Notes: generated by a model not told the origin, from the sequence alone. A DNA stretch of 38,001 nt from Pseudonocardia nigra (GCF_019396355.1 NZ_JAHKRK010000054.1:1-38001), one strand, 5' to 3'. Shown: positions 15,741 through 24,600, counted from the first letter of the stretch. Made by a program: numbers and translations.

Positions 15741-17040
15741 ACCGTCGAAGCCGGTGACGGTGACCGACGCCGAGGCGCGCAAGGTCGCGTTCGGCGCGTT
15801 CGTCGGCACCGCGCTGGAGTGGTACGACTACTTCCTGTTCGGCACCGCGGCGTCGCTGGTGTTCAACCGGCTCTACTTCGCGAGCGACGACCCCGTGGTC
15901 GCGACCGCAGGCGCGTTCGCGTCGTTCGCCGTCGGGTTCGCCGCCCGGCCGCTCGGCGCCGTGCTGTTCGGCCACCTCGGCGACCGGATCGGCCGCCGGA
16001 AGTGCTTGCTCATCACCGTGACGATGATCGGTGTCGTCACCGGTCTGATCGGCCTGCTGCCCGACTTCTTCTCGATCGGTGTCGCGGCGCCGGTGCTGCT
16101 CACGCTGCTGCGGCTGCTGCAGGGTGTGGCGGTCGGCGGCGAGTGGGGCGGCGCGGTGACCCTCGCCGTCGAGCATGCGCCGAAGGAGCACCGCGGACGC
16201 TACGCGGCGATGCCGCAGATCGGCTCTCCGATCGGCACGCTGCTCTCGTCCGGGGCGTTCCTCGCGGTGTCGCTGCTGCCGCCGGAGAGCTTCGACGCCT
16301 GGGGCTGGCGCATCCCGTTCCTCGCCGCGTTCCCGCTGCTCTACATCGCGTTCTACATCCGGCGCCGGGTGGAGGAGTCGCCGCTGTTCGAGCAGCTCCT
16401 GCGCGAGGACGAGCTGGCCAGCGCCCCGGTGCGCGACGTCGTGCTCCGCACGCCCGTGCAGCTGCTCGTCGGGGCCGGGTCGACCCTGCTCGGCGTCGGC
16501 GGCTTCTACCTCGCCACCACGTTCGTCATCGCCTACGGCACCCGCCTCGGGGTCGACCCCTCGGTGATGCTCACGGCCACGCTCGTCGCCGCCGTCGTCG
16601 AGATCCTCGTGCTGATCGCGGGCGGCCGCCTCGCCGAGCGGTACGGGCCCGGCCGGATCACGCTGATCGGCGCGCTCGTCTCGGCCGCGTTCGCGTTCCC
16701 GATGTTCTGGCTGATCGACACGACGAGCCCGGCGCTGGTGATCATCGGGGTGACGGTGGGCGTCGCGTGCCTGTCGATCCCGTACGCCGTGTCCGGAGCC
16801 CTGCTCACCGATCTGTTCCCGGCCCGGCTGCGCTACAGCGGGGTCGCGATCTCGGCCAACGCGGCGAGCGTGGTCAGCGGCTTCGTCCCGCTGATCGCGA
16901 CCGCCCTGCTCGCGTTCTCCGATGGGGCGTCGTGGTCGGCCGCGCTGCTGCTCGTCGGGATCGCCCTGATCACCGCGGTGTGCGGTGCGATCGCGCCGCG
17001 GGTGTCGATCGGCGATGATGCGACGGTCGGCCGTGGCTGA
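15733..17040 (+). CDS. MFS transporter, metabolite:H+ symporter (MHS) type
   Basis: The 435-aa membrane protein has about 12 hydrophobic segments. The MHS signature is clear: GTALEWYDYFLFGTAASLVF at the N-terminus, LFGHLGDRIGRRKCLLIT between segments 2 and 3, and GVAVGGEWGGAVTLAVEHAP further on. Relatives (ShiA, ProP, KgtP and similar) import organic acids, betaines or dicarboxylates with protons. Its start lies inside the amidohydrolase gene with GAGGGTGAGG upstream, so translation is coupled. It probably imports the substrate of the urease-like/amidohydrolase operon, which would then be a small charged or zwitterionic molecule. Confidence 0.92.
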   Translation: MAEPSKPVTVTDAEARKVAFGAFVGTALEWYDYFLFGTAASLVFNRLYFASDDPVVATAGAFASFAVGFAARPLGAVLFGHLGDRIGRRKCLLITVTMIGVVTGLIGLLPDFFSIGVAAPVLLTLLRLLQGVAVGGEWGGAVTLAVEHAPKEHRGRYAAMPQIGSPIGTLLSSGAFLAVSLLPPESFDAWGWRIPFLAAFPLLYIAFYIRRRVEESPLFEQLLREDELASAPVRDVVLRTPVQLLVGAGSTLLGVGGFYLATTFVIAYGTRLGVDPSVMLTATLVAAVVEILVLIAGGRLAERYGPGRITLIGALVSAAFAFPMFWLIDTTSPALVIIGVTVGVACLSIPYAVSGALLTDLFPARLRYSGVAISANAASVVSGFVPLIATALLAFSDGASWSAALLLVGIALITAVCGAIAPRVSIGDDATVGRG

Positions 17041-17092
17041 GCGGAGCTTGCGGAGCGAACATCGGCGCGAGCGGAGCGTGCGGAGCGACCAT
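17041..17092 (+). repeat. Two direct copies of GCGGAGC(T/G)TGCGGAGCGAnC repeat before a gene start
   Basis: Two near-identical units run from just after the transporter stop to the ATG at 17091: GCGGAGCTTGCGGAGCGAAC and GCGGAGCGTGCGGAGCGACC, separated by ATCGGCGCGA. The second copy supplies the GGAGCG ribosome-binding site of the next gene. The same family occurs at 3851-3876 on the minus strand. It seems to be a dispersed element that can donate a Shine-Dalgarno sequence and start region. Confidence 0.65.
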
Positions 17093-18764
17093 GGGTGCTG
17101 AGCGGACGGCGGGCGCGGCGATCGTCGCCCAGCTGGAACGGCTCGGCGTCCGTCGGGCGTACGGGGTGCCGGGCGAGAGCTACCTCGAGGTGCTCGATGC
17201 ACTGCACGACAGCCCGATCGAGACGGTGGTGTGCCGGCAGGAGGGCGGGGCCGGTTTCATGGCCCTGGCCGAGGCCCGCCTGACCGGCCGGCCGGGGGTC
17301 GCGATGGTGACCCGCGGGCCCGGCGCGGCGAACGCGGCGATCGCCGTGCACACCGCGTGGCAGGACGCCACCCCGCCAACGCTTGTCTGATGGATCAACG
17401 CCGCCAGGCGGAGATCCATCAGTGAAAACACAGTCCTGCTGGTCGGGCTGGTGCCGGTGGACGACCGGGACCGCGAGTCGTTCCAGGAGTTCTCGCCGAC
17501 CGGGTGGTTCGGCTCGACGGCGAAGAAGGTGCTGACCGTCGAACGGGCGGACCGTGCGGCGGCGCAGGTCGCCGAGGCGTTCGCCGTCGCTGCGGCCGGG
17601 CGGCCGGGGCCGGTCGTCGTCGGGCTGCCGGAGGACGTGCTCGTGCAGCCCACGTCGGCGCCGCTCGCCGCGCCGCGCGCCGTGGCCTCCGGGGCGGTAG
17701 CGCCCGCACAGCAGGACGCGCTGGCCGAACTGCTCGACGCCGCCCGCCGCCCACTGGTGGTGCTGGCCGGCGACCGGTGGACCGCCGACGCCGCCGCGGC
17801 CGTGACCGCGTGGGGCGAGCGGCGCGGCCTGCCGATCGCCACCGACTGGCGCACCCAGGACGTCGTCGACGCCGCGAGCCCGTCCTTCGTCGGATGGCTC
17901 GGCTACGGCCGCAACCCGGTGCTCGCCGACGCCCTCGACGCCGCCGACCTGCTGCTGTTCGTCGGGTGCGGGTACGCCGACGTGCTGTCGGGCGGCTACC
18001 GCGGCGGGTCGGCGGACGCGGTGACAGTCGTCGTCGACCCGGACCCGGAGCTGTCCACCCACCAGCGCCGCGTGGACCTGCACCTGCTCGCCGACCCGGC
18101 GGCGTTCGCCGCCGCGCTGCCCGGTGACGGCGCCGAACCCGACCCGGCCTGGGCGAAGCGGCTGCGCGCGGCGCAGGAACGGTTCGCGACGCCCGGTGCC
18201 GACGCGGGTGGGCGAGGCGTCGACCTCGACGCCGCGATGGCGGTGCTCGCCCGGCGGCTCGCGCCCGACGCGATCGTCACGTACGGGGCGGGCAACCACG
18301 CGGTGTGGGCGCAACGCTTCCTCCCCCACCGCAGCTACCCGTCACTGCTGGCGCCCCGCAACGGCGCGATGGGTTTCGGCGTGCCCGCGGCCGTCGCGGC
18401 GTCGTTGGTCCACCCCGGGCGGCAGGTGGTGTCGGTCGCGGGCGACGGGTGCTTCCTGATGAACGGGCAGGAGCTGGCCACCGCGGTGGCCCACGGCGCC
18501 ACCCCGCTGGTGCTCGTCGTCGACAACGGGCAGTACGGGACGATCCGCGAGCACCAGGAACGCGAGCACCCCGGTCGGGTCAGCGGCACCGCGCTCGTCA
18601 ACCCGGACTTCGGGGCGTTCGCCCGCTCGTTCGGCGCGCAGGGCGAACGGGTGTCGACGACGCGGGAGTTCGAGGCGGCCCTGGACCGGGCGCTGGACAG
18701 CGGCCGGGCGGCGGTCCTGCACCTGGACGTGGACCCGGAGGTACGCGCCCCCCACGGCACCTGA
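17091..18764 (+). pseudogene. ThDP-dependent enzyme (acetolactate synthase / benzoylformate decarboxylase-like), interrupted by TGA at codon 100
   Basis: The frame from the ATG at 17091 to the stop at 18764 is the same on both sides of a single TGA at 17388-17390. The N-terminal 99 residues form the ThDP pyrimidine-binding domain with the catalytic glutamate E51 in CRQEGGAGFMALAEARLTG. The part after the stop carries the middle domain and the C-terminal ThDP/Mg motif, GDGCFLMNGQELATAVAHG followed by VVDNGQYG, around residue 450. The total of 557 codons is normal for the family. The stop lies in a 48-nt insertion that the family alignment does not need. As read, the product would be truncated and inactive. 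Restart at GTG 17451 would give only the C-terminal part. Reaction is probably decarboxylation or carboligation of a 2-oxo acid derived from the upstream pathway. Confidence 0.8.
17388..17435 (+). other. 48-nt in-frame palindromic insertion with TGA
   Basis: Relative to ThDP enzymes, 48 nt appear to be inserted after the Val codon at 17385-17387. The insert ends in GTC, giving a possible 3-bp target duplication (GTC before and at its end). Together with the preceding C it folds into a hairpin: CTGATGGATC (17387-17396) pairs with GATCCATCAG (17413-17422). Above this are an AA/GA internal loop, a CGCC/GGCG upper stem and a GCCA tetraloop. It is clearly richer in A+T than its surroundings. It keeps the downstream frame and contains only the one stop. 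It may be a tiny palindromic mobile element or an excision footprint. Confidence 0.6.
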
Positions 18765-18786
18765 CGCCCCGCCCCTCCCCGAACGT

Positions 18787-18835
18787 CAGGAAAGCCACGT
18801 TCCGGACGCTGAGCGTCAGGAACGTGGCTTTCCTG
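18787..18835. terminator. Long perfect hairpin between convergent genes (bidirectional terminator candidate)
   Basis: CAGGAAAGCCACGTTCC (18787-18803) pairs perfectly over 17 bp with 18819-18835. The loop region itself contains a GACGC/GCGTC stem with TGA at the tip, so almost the whole 49 nt is paired. It lies 22 nt after the ThDP gene stop and 20 nt before the stop of the convergent 49-aa gene, a position suited to stopping transcription from both sides. There is no U-tract on either strand. A related hairpin is at 34643-34691. Confidence 0.75.
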
Positions 18836-18854
18836 GGGGACGGGCGACTGGCGC

Positions 18855-19004
18855 TCAGTCGCCGCCGAACTCCGCCGCCTCGCGTTCGGCGTCGGTGCGG
18901 TCGTCCACCCCGCTGTCGGTGGGGCGGGCCGTGTCCTCGCCGCGGACCTCCGCGGTCGGCTCGCTGGCTGCTTCGTTGCCGTCGTCGGGCCCGGTGGAAG
19001 TCAT
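18855..19004 (-). CDS. Small acidic protein of 49 aa, unknown function
   Basis: An ATG at 19002-19004 with a GGAGG site (CCCGGAGGC) opens a 49-residue frame ending in TGA at 18855. The product begins MTSTGPDDGNEAASE and ends TDAEREAAEFGGD. It is strongly acidic, with no hydrophobic segment, cysteine or predicted fold, and looks intrinsically disordered. It lies 99 nt downstream of the Hsp20 gene, with a hairpin between the two. Good codon bias and a strong ribosome-binding site support it, but I know no family. Confidence 0.55.
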   Translation of the reverse strand: MTSTGPDDGNEAASEPTAEVRGEDTARPTDSGVDDRTDAEREAAEFGGD

Positions 19005-19056
19005 GCCTCCGGGTTCCCCGCCCGGCGCGGCCGCACACCGCGGACAGCGGAACGGC

Positions 19057-19078
19057 CGGCCGGGGAAGGTCCCGGCCG
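19057..19078 (-). terminator. Hairpin after the Hsp20 gene
   Basis: CGGCCGGG (19057-19064) and CCCGGCCG (19071-19078) form an 8-bp stem with a 6-nt loop, 25 nt beyond the Hsp20 stop on the minus strand. No U-tract follows, as is common in high-GC actinomycetes. It probably separates the Hsp20 transcript from the small 49-aa gene. Confidence 0.45.
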
Positions 19079-19103
19079 TCGTGTCGCCGTGCGCGGCGGC
19101 GGA

Positions 19104-19541
19104 TCAGCGGGTGATCTCCCGCGGCCCGTCGCCGGCGCTGACCTCGACCCGGCGCGGCTTGGCCCGCTCGGCCACCGGGATCCTCAGCGTGAGAACACCG
19201 GCGTCGTAGCGCGCGTCGACGCGCTCGCTGTCGAGGGTCTCGCCGAGGAACAGCTGCCGGGAGAACACCCCGTGCGGCCGCTCAGCCACCACCGTCTCCA
19301 CCGGCTCGCCCTCCGCCAGCCGCCGCTCGGCCTTGACCGTGAGCACGTTCCGCTCGACGTGGAGCTCGATCGCCTCCGGGTCGACGCCCGGCAGGTCGAA
19401 GTGCACCACGAACTCGTCGCCGGAGCGGTAGGCGTCCATCGGCATCGCCGTGGGGCGCGACCAGGTGCCGGTCTGACCGAGGAACTGCTGGGTCAGCCGG
19501 TCCAGCTCGCGGAACGGATCGGTACGCATCAGCATCGTCAT
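19104..19541 (-). CDS. Hsp20/alpha-crystallin family small heat-shock protein
   Basis: The 145-aa product starts [20 protein letters not shown], a typical Hsp20 N-terminus. The alpha-crystallin domain covers about residues 37-135, with [47 protein letters not shown] and the [11 protein letters not shown] motif near the C-terminus. It is an ATP-independent holdase that binds unfolding proteins in the cytoplasm. A GAGGAGG site stands directly before the ATG. The leader contains a stable hairpin at 19569-19588. I saw no HspR-binding (HAIR) element upstream. Confidence 0.93.
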   Translation of the reverse strand: MTMLMRTDPFRELDRLTQQFLGQTGTWSRPTAMPMDAYRSGDEFVVHFDLPGVDPEAIELHVERNVLTVKAERRLAEGEPVETVVAERPHGVFSRQLFLGETLDSERVDARYDAGVLTLRIPVAERAKPRRVEVSAGDGPREITR

Positions 19542-19568
19542 GCCTCCTCGCGGAACTCGTCCCTGCCC

Positions 19569-19588
19569 CGGGCTGCCGGAGCAGCCCG
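19569..19588 (-). promoter_or_regulatory. Hairpin in the Hsp20 leader
   Basis: On the minus strand CGGGCTGC, a TCCG tetraloop and GCAGCCCG form a perfect 8-bp stem, extendable by two pairs including one G-U. It lies 27 nt upstream of the Hsp20 ATG and does not cover the ribosome-binding site itself. It could stabilise the leader, act as part of an RNA thermometer, or be a remnant terminator of the upstream gene. A role is only suggested by position. Confidence 0.35.
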
Positions 19589-19647
19589 AGCACCTCCTTC
19601 AATGGGCAGTGCAGGCTTTCTGTTCCCACCAATGAAGATTTTTCCGG

Positions 19648-20589
19648 TCAACTCCTCATCGGCCGGGCGGCAAGCACGTCCGTCACGGCGGCGAGCACGT
19701 CCGGGACGCCCACACCAAGCAGCGCCGGATCGGGCTCGGCCGCGAACGGGTCGCCGCGGCGCAGCTCCGCCACCGTCAGCGCCCGGTGCGGCTCGCGCTC
19801 CGGCGGGCCCCACTCCTCGATCGGGGCCGGGCCGAACAGCACGACCGACGGGGTGCGGTAGGCCGAGGCCAGGTGCCCCGCCCCGGTGTCGCCGCTCACG
19901 AGCAGCCGGGCGGAGGCGATCAGCGCGGTCAGCTCGCCGAGCCCGGTCTCGCCGGCGAGCACCGCCCCGGACGGCAGCCCGGCCGCCGCGGCGACGGCCA
20001 GCGCCCGCGGGCGCTCCTTCGCCGAGCCGGTGAGCACCACGTCGTGCCCCTCGCGGTGCAGCTGCGCGGCCACCGCGGCGAACCGCTCGACCGGCCACTG
20101 CTTCGCGCCGTACCCGGCTCCGACGTGCACCACCGTCGCCCCCGGCACGGGCGGCGCGACCGACGGCGGGTGCAGCAGCAGGTCGTCGGGCTCGGCCGGG
20201 ATGCCGTGCGCGACCAGCAGGTCGCACCAGCGGTGCCGCTCGTGGCCGCCGGGCCGCCACGGCGGGCCCGGCCAGCCCGGCGCCGCGTGCCCGATCCGGC
20301 GGCTCGGCCGCAGCGCGTCGAGCACCGGGTTGCTCTCGGCGGCCACGCCGTGCAGGTTCACCACGACATCGGCACGCGGCGGACCCGGCAGCGGGGACAG
20401 CCCCTGGGTCGGTTCGAGCCGGTCGACGGCACCGATCGGCTCCACGAGCGGCGCCAGCCAGCCGTGCGTGGCCAGCGTGATCTCGTGGTCGGGAAAGGCC
20501 CGGCGCAGCGCGCGCAGCGCCGGCACGATGACCAGCAGGTCACCGAGGTTCAACGCGCGCAGCACCACCATGCGCGGGGAGGCGGCCAT
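19648..20589 (-). CDS. Glycosyltransferase family 9 (heptosyltransferase-like) protein
   Basis: The 313-aa product has the GT9 pattern: N-terminal VVLRALNLGDLLVIVPALRA, then VVNLHG near residue 80, VVHVGAGYGAKQWPVERFAAVA at about 155-176, and the C-terminal LIASARLLVSGDTGAGHLAS with TPSVVLFGP. GT9 enzymes use nucleotide-activated sugars, classically ADP-heptose. In actinomycetes without LPS they are thought to act on cell-surface glycans or secondary metabolites. I chose the ATG at 20587-20589; a second ATG six codons later is equally close to the conserved start. It is preceded by a hairpin at 20632-20651, so it may have its own promoter. Confidence 0.88.
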   Translation of the reverse strand: MAASPRMVVLRALNLGDLLVIVPALRALRRAFPDHEITLATHGWLAPLVEPIGAVDRLEPTQGLSPLPGPPRADVVVNLHGVAAESNPVLDALRPSRRIGHAAPGWPGPPWRPGGHERHRWCDLLVAHGIPAEPDDLLLHPPSVAPPVPGATVVHVGAGYGAKQWPVERFAAVAAQLHREGHDVVLTGSAKERPRALAVAAAAGLPSGAVLAGETGLGELTALIASARLLVSGDTGAGHLASAYRTPSVVLFGPAPIEEWGPPEREPHRALTVAELRRGDPFAAEPDPALLGVGVPDVLAAVTDVLAARPMRS

Positions 20590-20631
20590 GGCGAGCGCGT
20601 ACCCGCTTCCCCCCTCGTCACGCGGACCGGC

Positions 20632-20651
20632 CCCGGACTCCCCCGTCCGGG
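20632..20651 (-). terminator. Hairpin after the NAD(P)-dependent oxidoreductase gene
   Basis: CCCGGAC (20632-20638) and GTCCGGG (20645-20651) form a 7-bp stem around TCCCCC. It lies within 30 nt of the stop of the oxidoreductase gene at 20661 on the minus strand, so it is placed as a terminator between that gene and the glycosyltransferase gene. There is no U-tract. Confidence 0.4.
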
Positions 20652-20660
20652 CGCGCCGGG

Positions 20661-21533
20661 TCAGGGCTTCCGCATCACCTCGATCAGGCTCGTCCAGCTG
20701 TCGCGGCCGTGGCCGCGCTCGATGGCGCGGTCGTAGAGCGACTTCACCGCGTCGGGCAGGGCGCTGTCGATCCCGATGCTGCGGACCGTTCCCACGATGT
20801 GGTCGGCCGTCGCCCCCATCATGGTCGCGTTCGCCAGGTCGCCCGGGTGGTCGTCCTCGTCGATCGCCTTCGCCGTCTCCTCCAGGTACATCGCGATGTC
20901 GTTGGCGTTCTGCACGGCGTACGGCAGGAACTCCCGAGCCGGCACACCGGCCGCGCCGATCATCGCGAACGTCTGCAGGTGCGTGGCCAGCGAGGTCAGG
21001 AACACCTGCAGCTGCGCCTGGTAGTACAGCTGCGCCAGGCCGTGGTCGGCGCCCAGGTACTCGGTGCGGCCGATCACCGCCAGCGTGTCGGCGTGGGCGT
21101 CGAACGCCTCCCGCGGGCCGCTGTAGAACACGAACGCGGGGTCCTTGCCCACCAGCGGGGCCGGCGCCATCACACCACCGGTCACCAGCTGGGCACCGCG
21201 CTCGGCCAGCCACCGGCCCGCCTCCCGGGTGACGTCCGGGGTGTCGGAGCTGAGGTTGACCACCACGCGGCCCGCCACGGCCCCGCCGGCGTCGCCGAGG
21301 ATGTCGTACATGGCCCGGTAGTCGGTGAGGCTCAGGACGACCAGCCGGTTCGCGGCCACCGCGTCCACCACGGTCGCGGCCCGGGTCGCACCGGCCGCCA
21401 CCAGGTCGTCCGCCCGGGAGGCGGTGCGGTTCCAGACGGTGACGGGATGCCCGGCCGCCAGGAACGAGCGGACCATCGCCTGCCCCATCGGGCCCAGGCC
21501 GATGACGGTGACTCCGCTCGGGTTCGTACTCAT
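20661..21533 (-). CDS. NAD(P)-dependent oxidoreductase, imine-reductase / 6-phosphogluconate-dehydrogenase-like
   Basis: The 290-aa product begins MSTNPSGVTVIGLGPMGQAM, with the Rossmann GxGxMG nucleotide-binding motif, followed by HPVTVWNRTASRADDL. The NRT after the second strand suggests NADPH preference. The C-terminal half (LYYQAQLQVFLTSLATHLQ onward) is the helical dimerisation domain of imine-reductase-type beta-hydroxyacid dehydrogenase relatives, and the length fits that group. A GAGGAA site precedes the ATG. The likely role is reduction of a cyclic imine or a related carbonyl; no partner gene fixes the substrate. It is divergent from the SARP regulator across 113 nt, so it may be that regulator's target. 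Confidence 0.87.
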   Translation of the reverse strand: MSTNPSGVTVIGLGPMGQAMVRSFLAAGHPVTVWNRTASRADDLVAAGATRAATVVDAVAANRLVVLSLTDYRAMYDILGDAGGAVAGRVVVNLSSDTPDVTREAGRWLAERGAQLVTGGVMAPAPLVGKDPAFVFYSGPREAFDAHADTLAVIGRTEYLGADHGLAQLYYQAQLQVFLTSLATHLQTFAMIGAAGVPAREFLPYAVQNANDIAMYLEETAKAIDEDDHPGDLANATMMGATADHIVGTVRSIGIDSALPDAVKSLYDRAIERGHGRDSWTSLIEVMRKP

Positions 21534-21646
21534 CGCTGCGTTCCTCTCGTCGTTCGCTGACGAGGACCACGGTGCGCCCCGGCCCGCACGGTTTCCTGTG
21601 GATCGGCGCACGGCCCGCTGTCGGTGCCCCCCGCTACCGTCACGAC

Positions 21647-24600
21647 ATGCGTTTCGGGGTGCTGGGTCCGCTCACGTTGTGGGACGCCGACGGCCGCCCG
21701 GTGCGCGTGCCCGAGGCGAAGGTCCGCGCGCTGCTGGCCGACCTCCTCGTGCACCAAGGGCGCCCCGTGTCGGCCGACCGGCTGGCCGCGGACCTGTGGG
21801 GCGAGCGGCTCCCCGGCAACCCGGCCAACGCCCTGCAGACGAAGGTCTCGCAGCTGCGTGGCGCCCTGGCCGCCGCCGCTCCCGGCGGGCGCGCGCTGGT
21901 GGCCCGGCGGGGGCCGGGCTACCAGCTGGAGATCGAGCCGCACACCGTCGACGCGCACCGGTTCCGGGCGCTCGTCGCGCAGGCGCGCGACATGCCGGAG
22001 CCGCGCGTTCGGGCCGCCCTCCTGGCCGATGCGCTCGCGCTCTGGCGGGGGCCCGCACTGGCCGACGTCGCCGACGAGCCGTTCGCCGCGCCGGAGGCTC
22101 GGCGGCTGGAGGACGAGCGGCTCGCCGCGCAGGAGGACGCGGCGGAGGCGCGGCTCGCGCTCGGCGACCACGGCCTGCTCGCGGGCGAGCTGGGCCACCT
22201 CGTCACCCGGCACCCGCTGCGGGAACGGCTGCGCGCGTTGCACATCCGCGCCCTGCACCGGGCCGGACGGCCGAGTGAGGCGCTCGACAGCTTCACCGAC
22301 CTGCGCAGGCGACTCACCGAGGAGCTCGGCCTCGACCCGGGCCGCGAGCTCACCGAGCTGCACCAGGCGATCCTGCGACAGGACCGCGCCGTGATCGGCG
22401 AACCGCCGCCCGCCGAGCGGCCCCGCACCAACCTCCCCGCACCGGTGACCGAGCTCGTCGGCCGGGCGGAGGCGGTCCACGCGGTCGGCTCGCTCCTGGA
22501 CGGCGCCCGGCTGGTCACGCTCACGGGGCCGGGTGGGGTCGGCAAGACGCAGCTGGCGCTCGCCACGGCCCGCACGGCCACGCAGCGACGCCACCTGGCT
22601 CGTCGAGTTCGCCGGCCTCGACGCGCACGTCCGCGACGCGCACGAGGTCGTGGAGGTCGTGGCCGCCGCCATCGGCGTCCGCGAGGAACCGGGCGGCCGC
22701 GGGGCGCTGCTCGAGCACGTCGCCGGCGTCCTGCGCACCACCGACACGCTCCTGGTCCTGGACAACTGCGAGCAGCTGGTGGAGCCCGTGGCCGCGGTCG
22801 TCGCGCGGTTGCTGCAGGCCGCGCCCCAGCTGCGCGTCCTCGCCACCAGCCGCGAACCGCTCGGGGTGGGCGGCGAGACGCTCTGGGCCGTCCCGCCACT
22901 CGACGTCCCGGCGGCCGATTCCCTCACGGCCGTGCAGCAGAGCACGGCGACGCAGCTGTTCGTCGCGCGGGCCGCCGCGGCGGCGCCCGGGTTCACCCTC
23001 GACGCGGGCAACGCCGCCGCCGTCGCCGCGCTCTGCAGGCGGCTGGACGGGATGCCGCTGGCCCTGGAGCTGGCCGCTACCCGCATCCGGACGCTCGGGG
23101 TGGCCGAGCTGCTCAGCCGCCTCGACGACCGGTTCCGGCTGCTGCGCGCCGAGCGCCGCCGCGACCTGCCGGCCCGCCAGCAGACCCTGCGCGCCACCAT
23201 CGACTGGAGCTGGGAGCTGCTCACCGGCGCCGAACGCATCGTGCTGCGCCGGCTCGCCGTCCATGCCGACGGATGTGGGCTCGACGCCGCCGAGGCGGTC
23301 TGCGCCGGCGGCGAGGTCGCCGCCGACGACGTCCTCGATCTGCTCGCCCGGCTGGTCGACCGCTCGCTCGTCGTCGCCGACCACCGCGGCCCGGCGCCCC
23401 GGTACCGGCTGCTCGAGACCGTCGCCGCCTACGCGCTCGAGCGGCTGCACGACGCGGGCGAGGCCGAGGGACTGCGGCTGCGGCACGCGCACCACTACGC
23501 AGCGCTCGCCGAACGCGCCGCCGCCCGCCTGCGCGGCCCCGACCAGGGGTCGTGGCTCGAGCGGCTCGACGCGGAGTCACCCAACCTGCGTGCCGCCCTC
23601 GACACCGCCGTGCAGCGGCGCGACGGGGCGCTCGCACTGCGCATCGCCACCGCCCTCACCTGGTACTGGTTCCTCCGCGGTCGGCTCGGCGAGGCCCGGC
23701 GCGCGCTCGCCACCGCTGCGGCGCTGCCCGGCCCGGCAGCCGCCACGGCGCAGGCCGCGGCCTGGCAGGCGGGCCTCGCCGTCCTCGACGGGGAGCCGCG
23801 CGACGACGTCGCCTTCGCGGGCGTCGATGCGATCGACGATCCCACCGAGCGGGCGCGGGCGCTGTGGTTCCTCGGCTACGTCCTCTCCACGGTCGGCGAC
23901 ATGGGCGCGGGCGAGCACTTCACCCGCCGGGCGCTCGCCGACTTCCGCGCGCTCGACGACCGCTGGGGGATCGCGGCCACCCTCTCCGACCGGTTCAGCC
24001 AGGCGATGACCGCGGGCGACTTTCCGGCGGCCGAGGCGGCCGCGCTCGGGAGCGCGAAGCTGTTCGCCGAGATCGGCGACCGCTGGGGCCAGGTGCAGGC
24101 GTCGTTCGCGCTCGGCACGCTCGCGTCGCTCGCCGGCGACTACGACCGGGCGGCGCGGCACCACCACGAGGGGCTGCAGTGGGCCGAGGCGCTCGGGCTG
24201 TGGCCGGAGGTCTCCTATCAGCTGTCCTGGCTCGGGCGCGTGTCCCTGCTCACCGGCAGGCCCGAGCAGGCGCAGGAGTACCACGAGCGGCCGGTGCGGC
24301 TCGCCGTCGAGCAGGGCTCCACCACCGCGCGGGTGTACGCGCAGATCGGGCTCGCGCTTGGCGCCCGCAGCCAGGGCAGGTTGGATGAGGCGGAGAAGCA
24401 CCTGCACGAGGTGCTGCGGTGGCACCGGCAGGTGGGCTTCGAGCCCGGCGCCGCGCTGGTGCTGGCCGAGCTGGGGTTCGTGGCCGAGCACCGGGGCGAC
24501 GCGGAGGCGGCCGCCCGGCTGCACCGCGAGGGCCTGGCCATGGCCCGGCGCACGGGCAATCCGCGCGCGGTCGCCCTCGCGCTGGAGGGGCTCGCCGGTG

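Noticed and set aside
15619..17202. Long minus-strand open frame opposite the MFS transporter
   Set aside because: Composition is low-complexity Arg/Gly/Glu and it covers a well-conserved transporter on the plus strand.
17388..17422. Selenocysteine insertion element
   Set aside because: The hairpin begins at the TGA itself and the upper loop is about 12 nt away, closer than in known bacterial elements. Family members do not need a residue here, and no sel genes are in the window.
17451..18764. Separate gene starting at GTG 17451
   Set aside because: It would lack the N-terminal ThDP domain with the catalytic glutamate, and it is in the same frame as the upstream part; one interrupted gene is the better explanation.
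19542..19647. HspR-binding (HAIR) element upstream of Hsp20
   Set aside because: No CTTGAGT/ACTCAAG pair is present in the leader.
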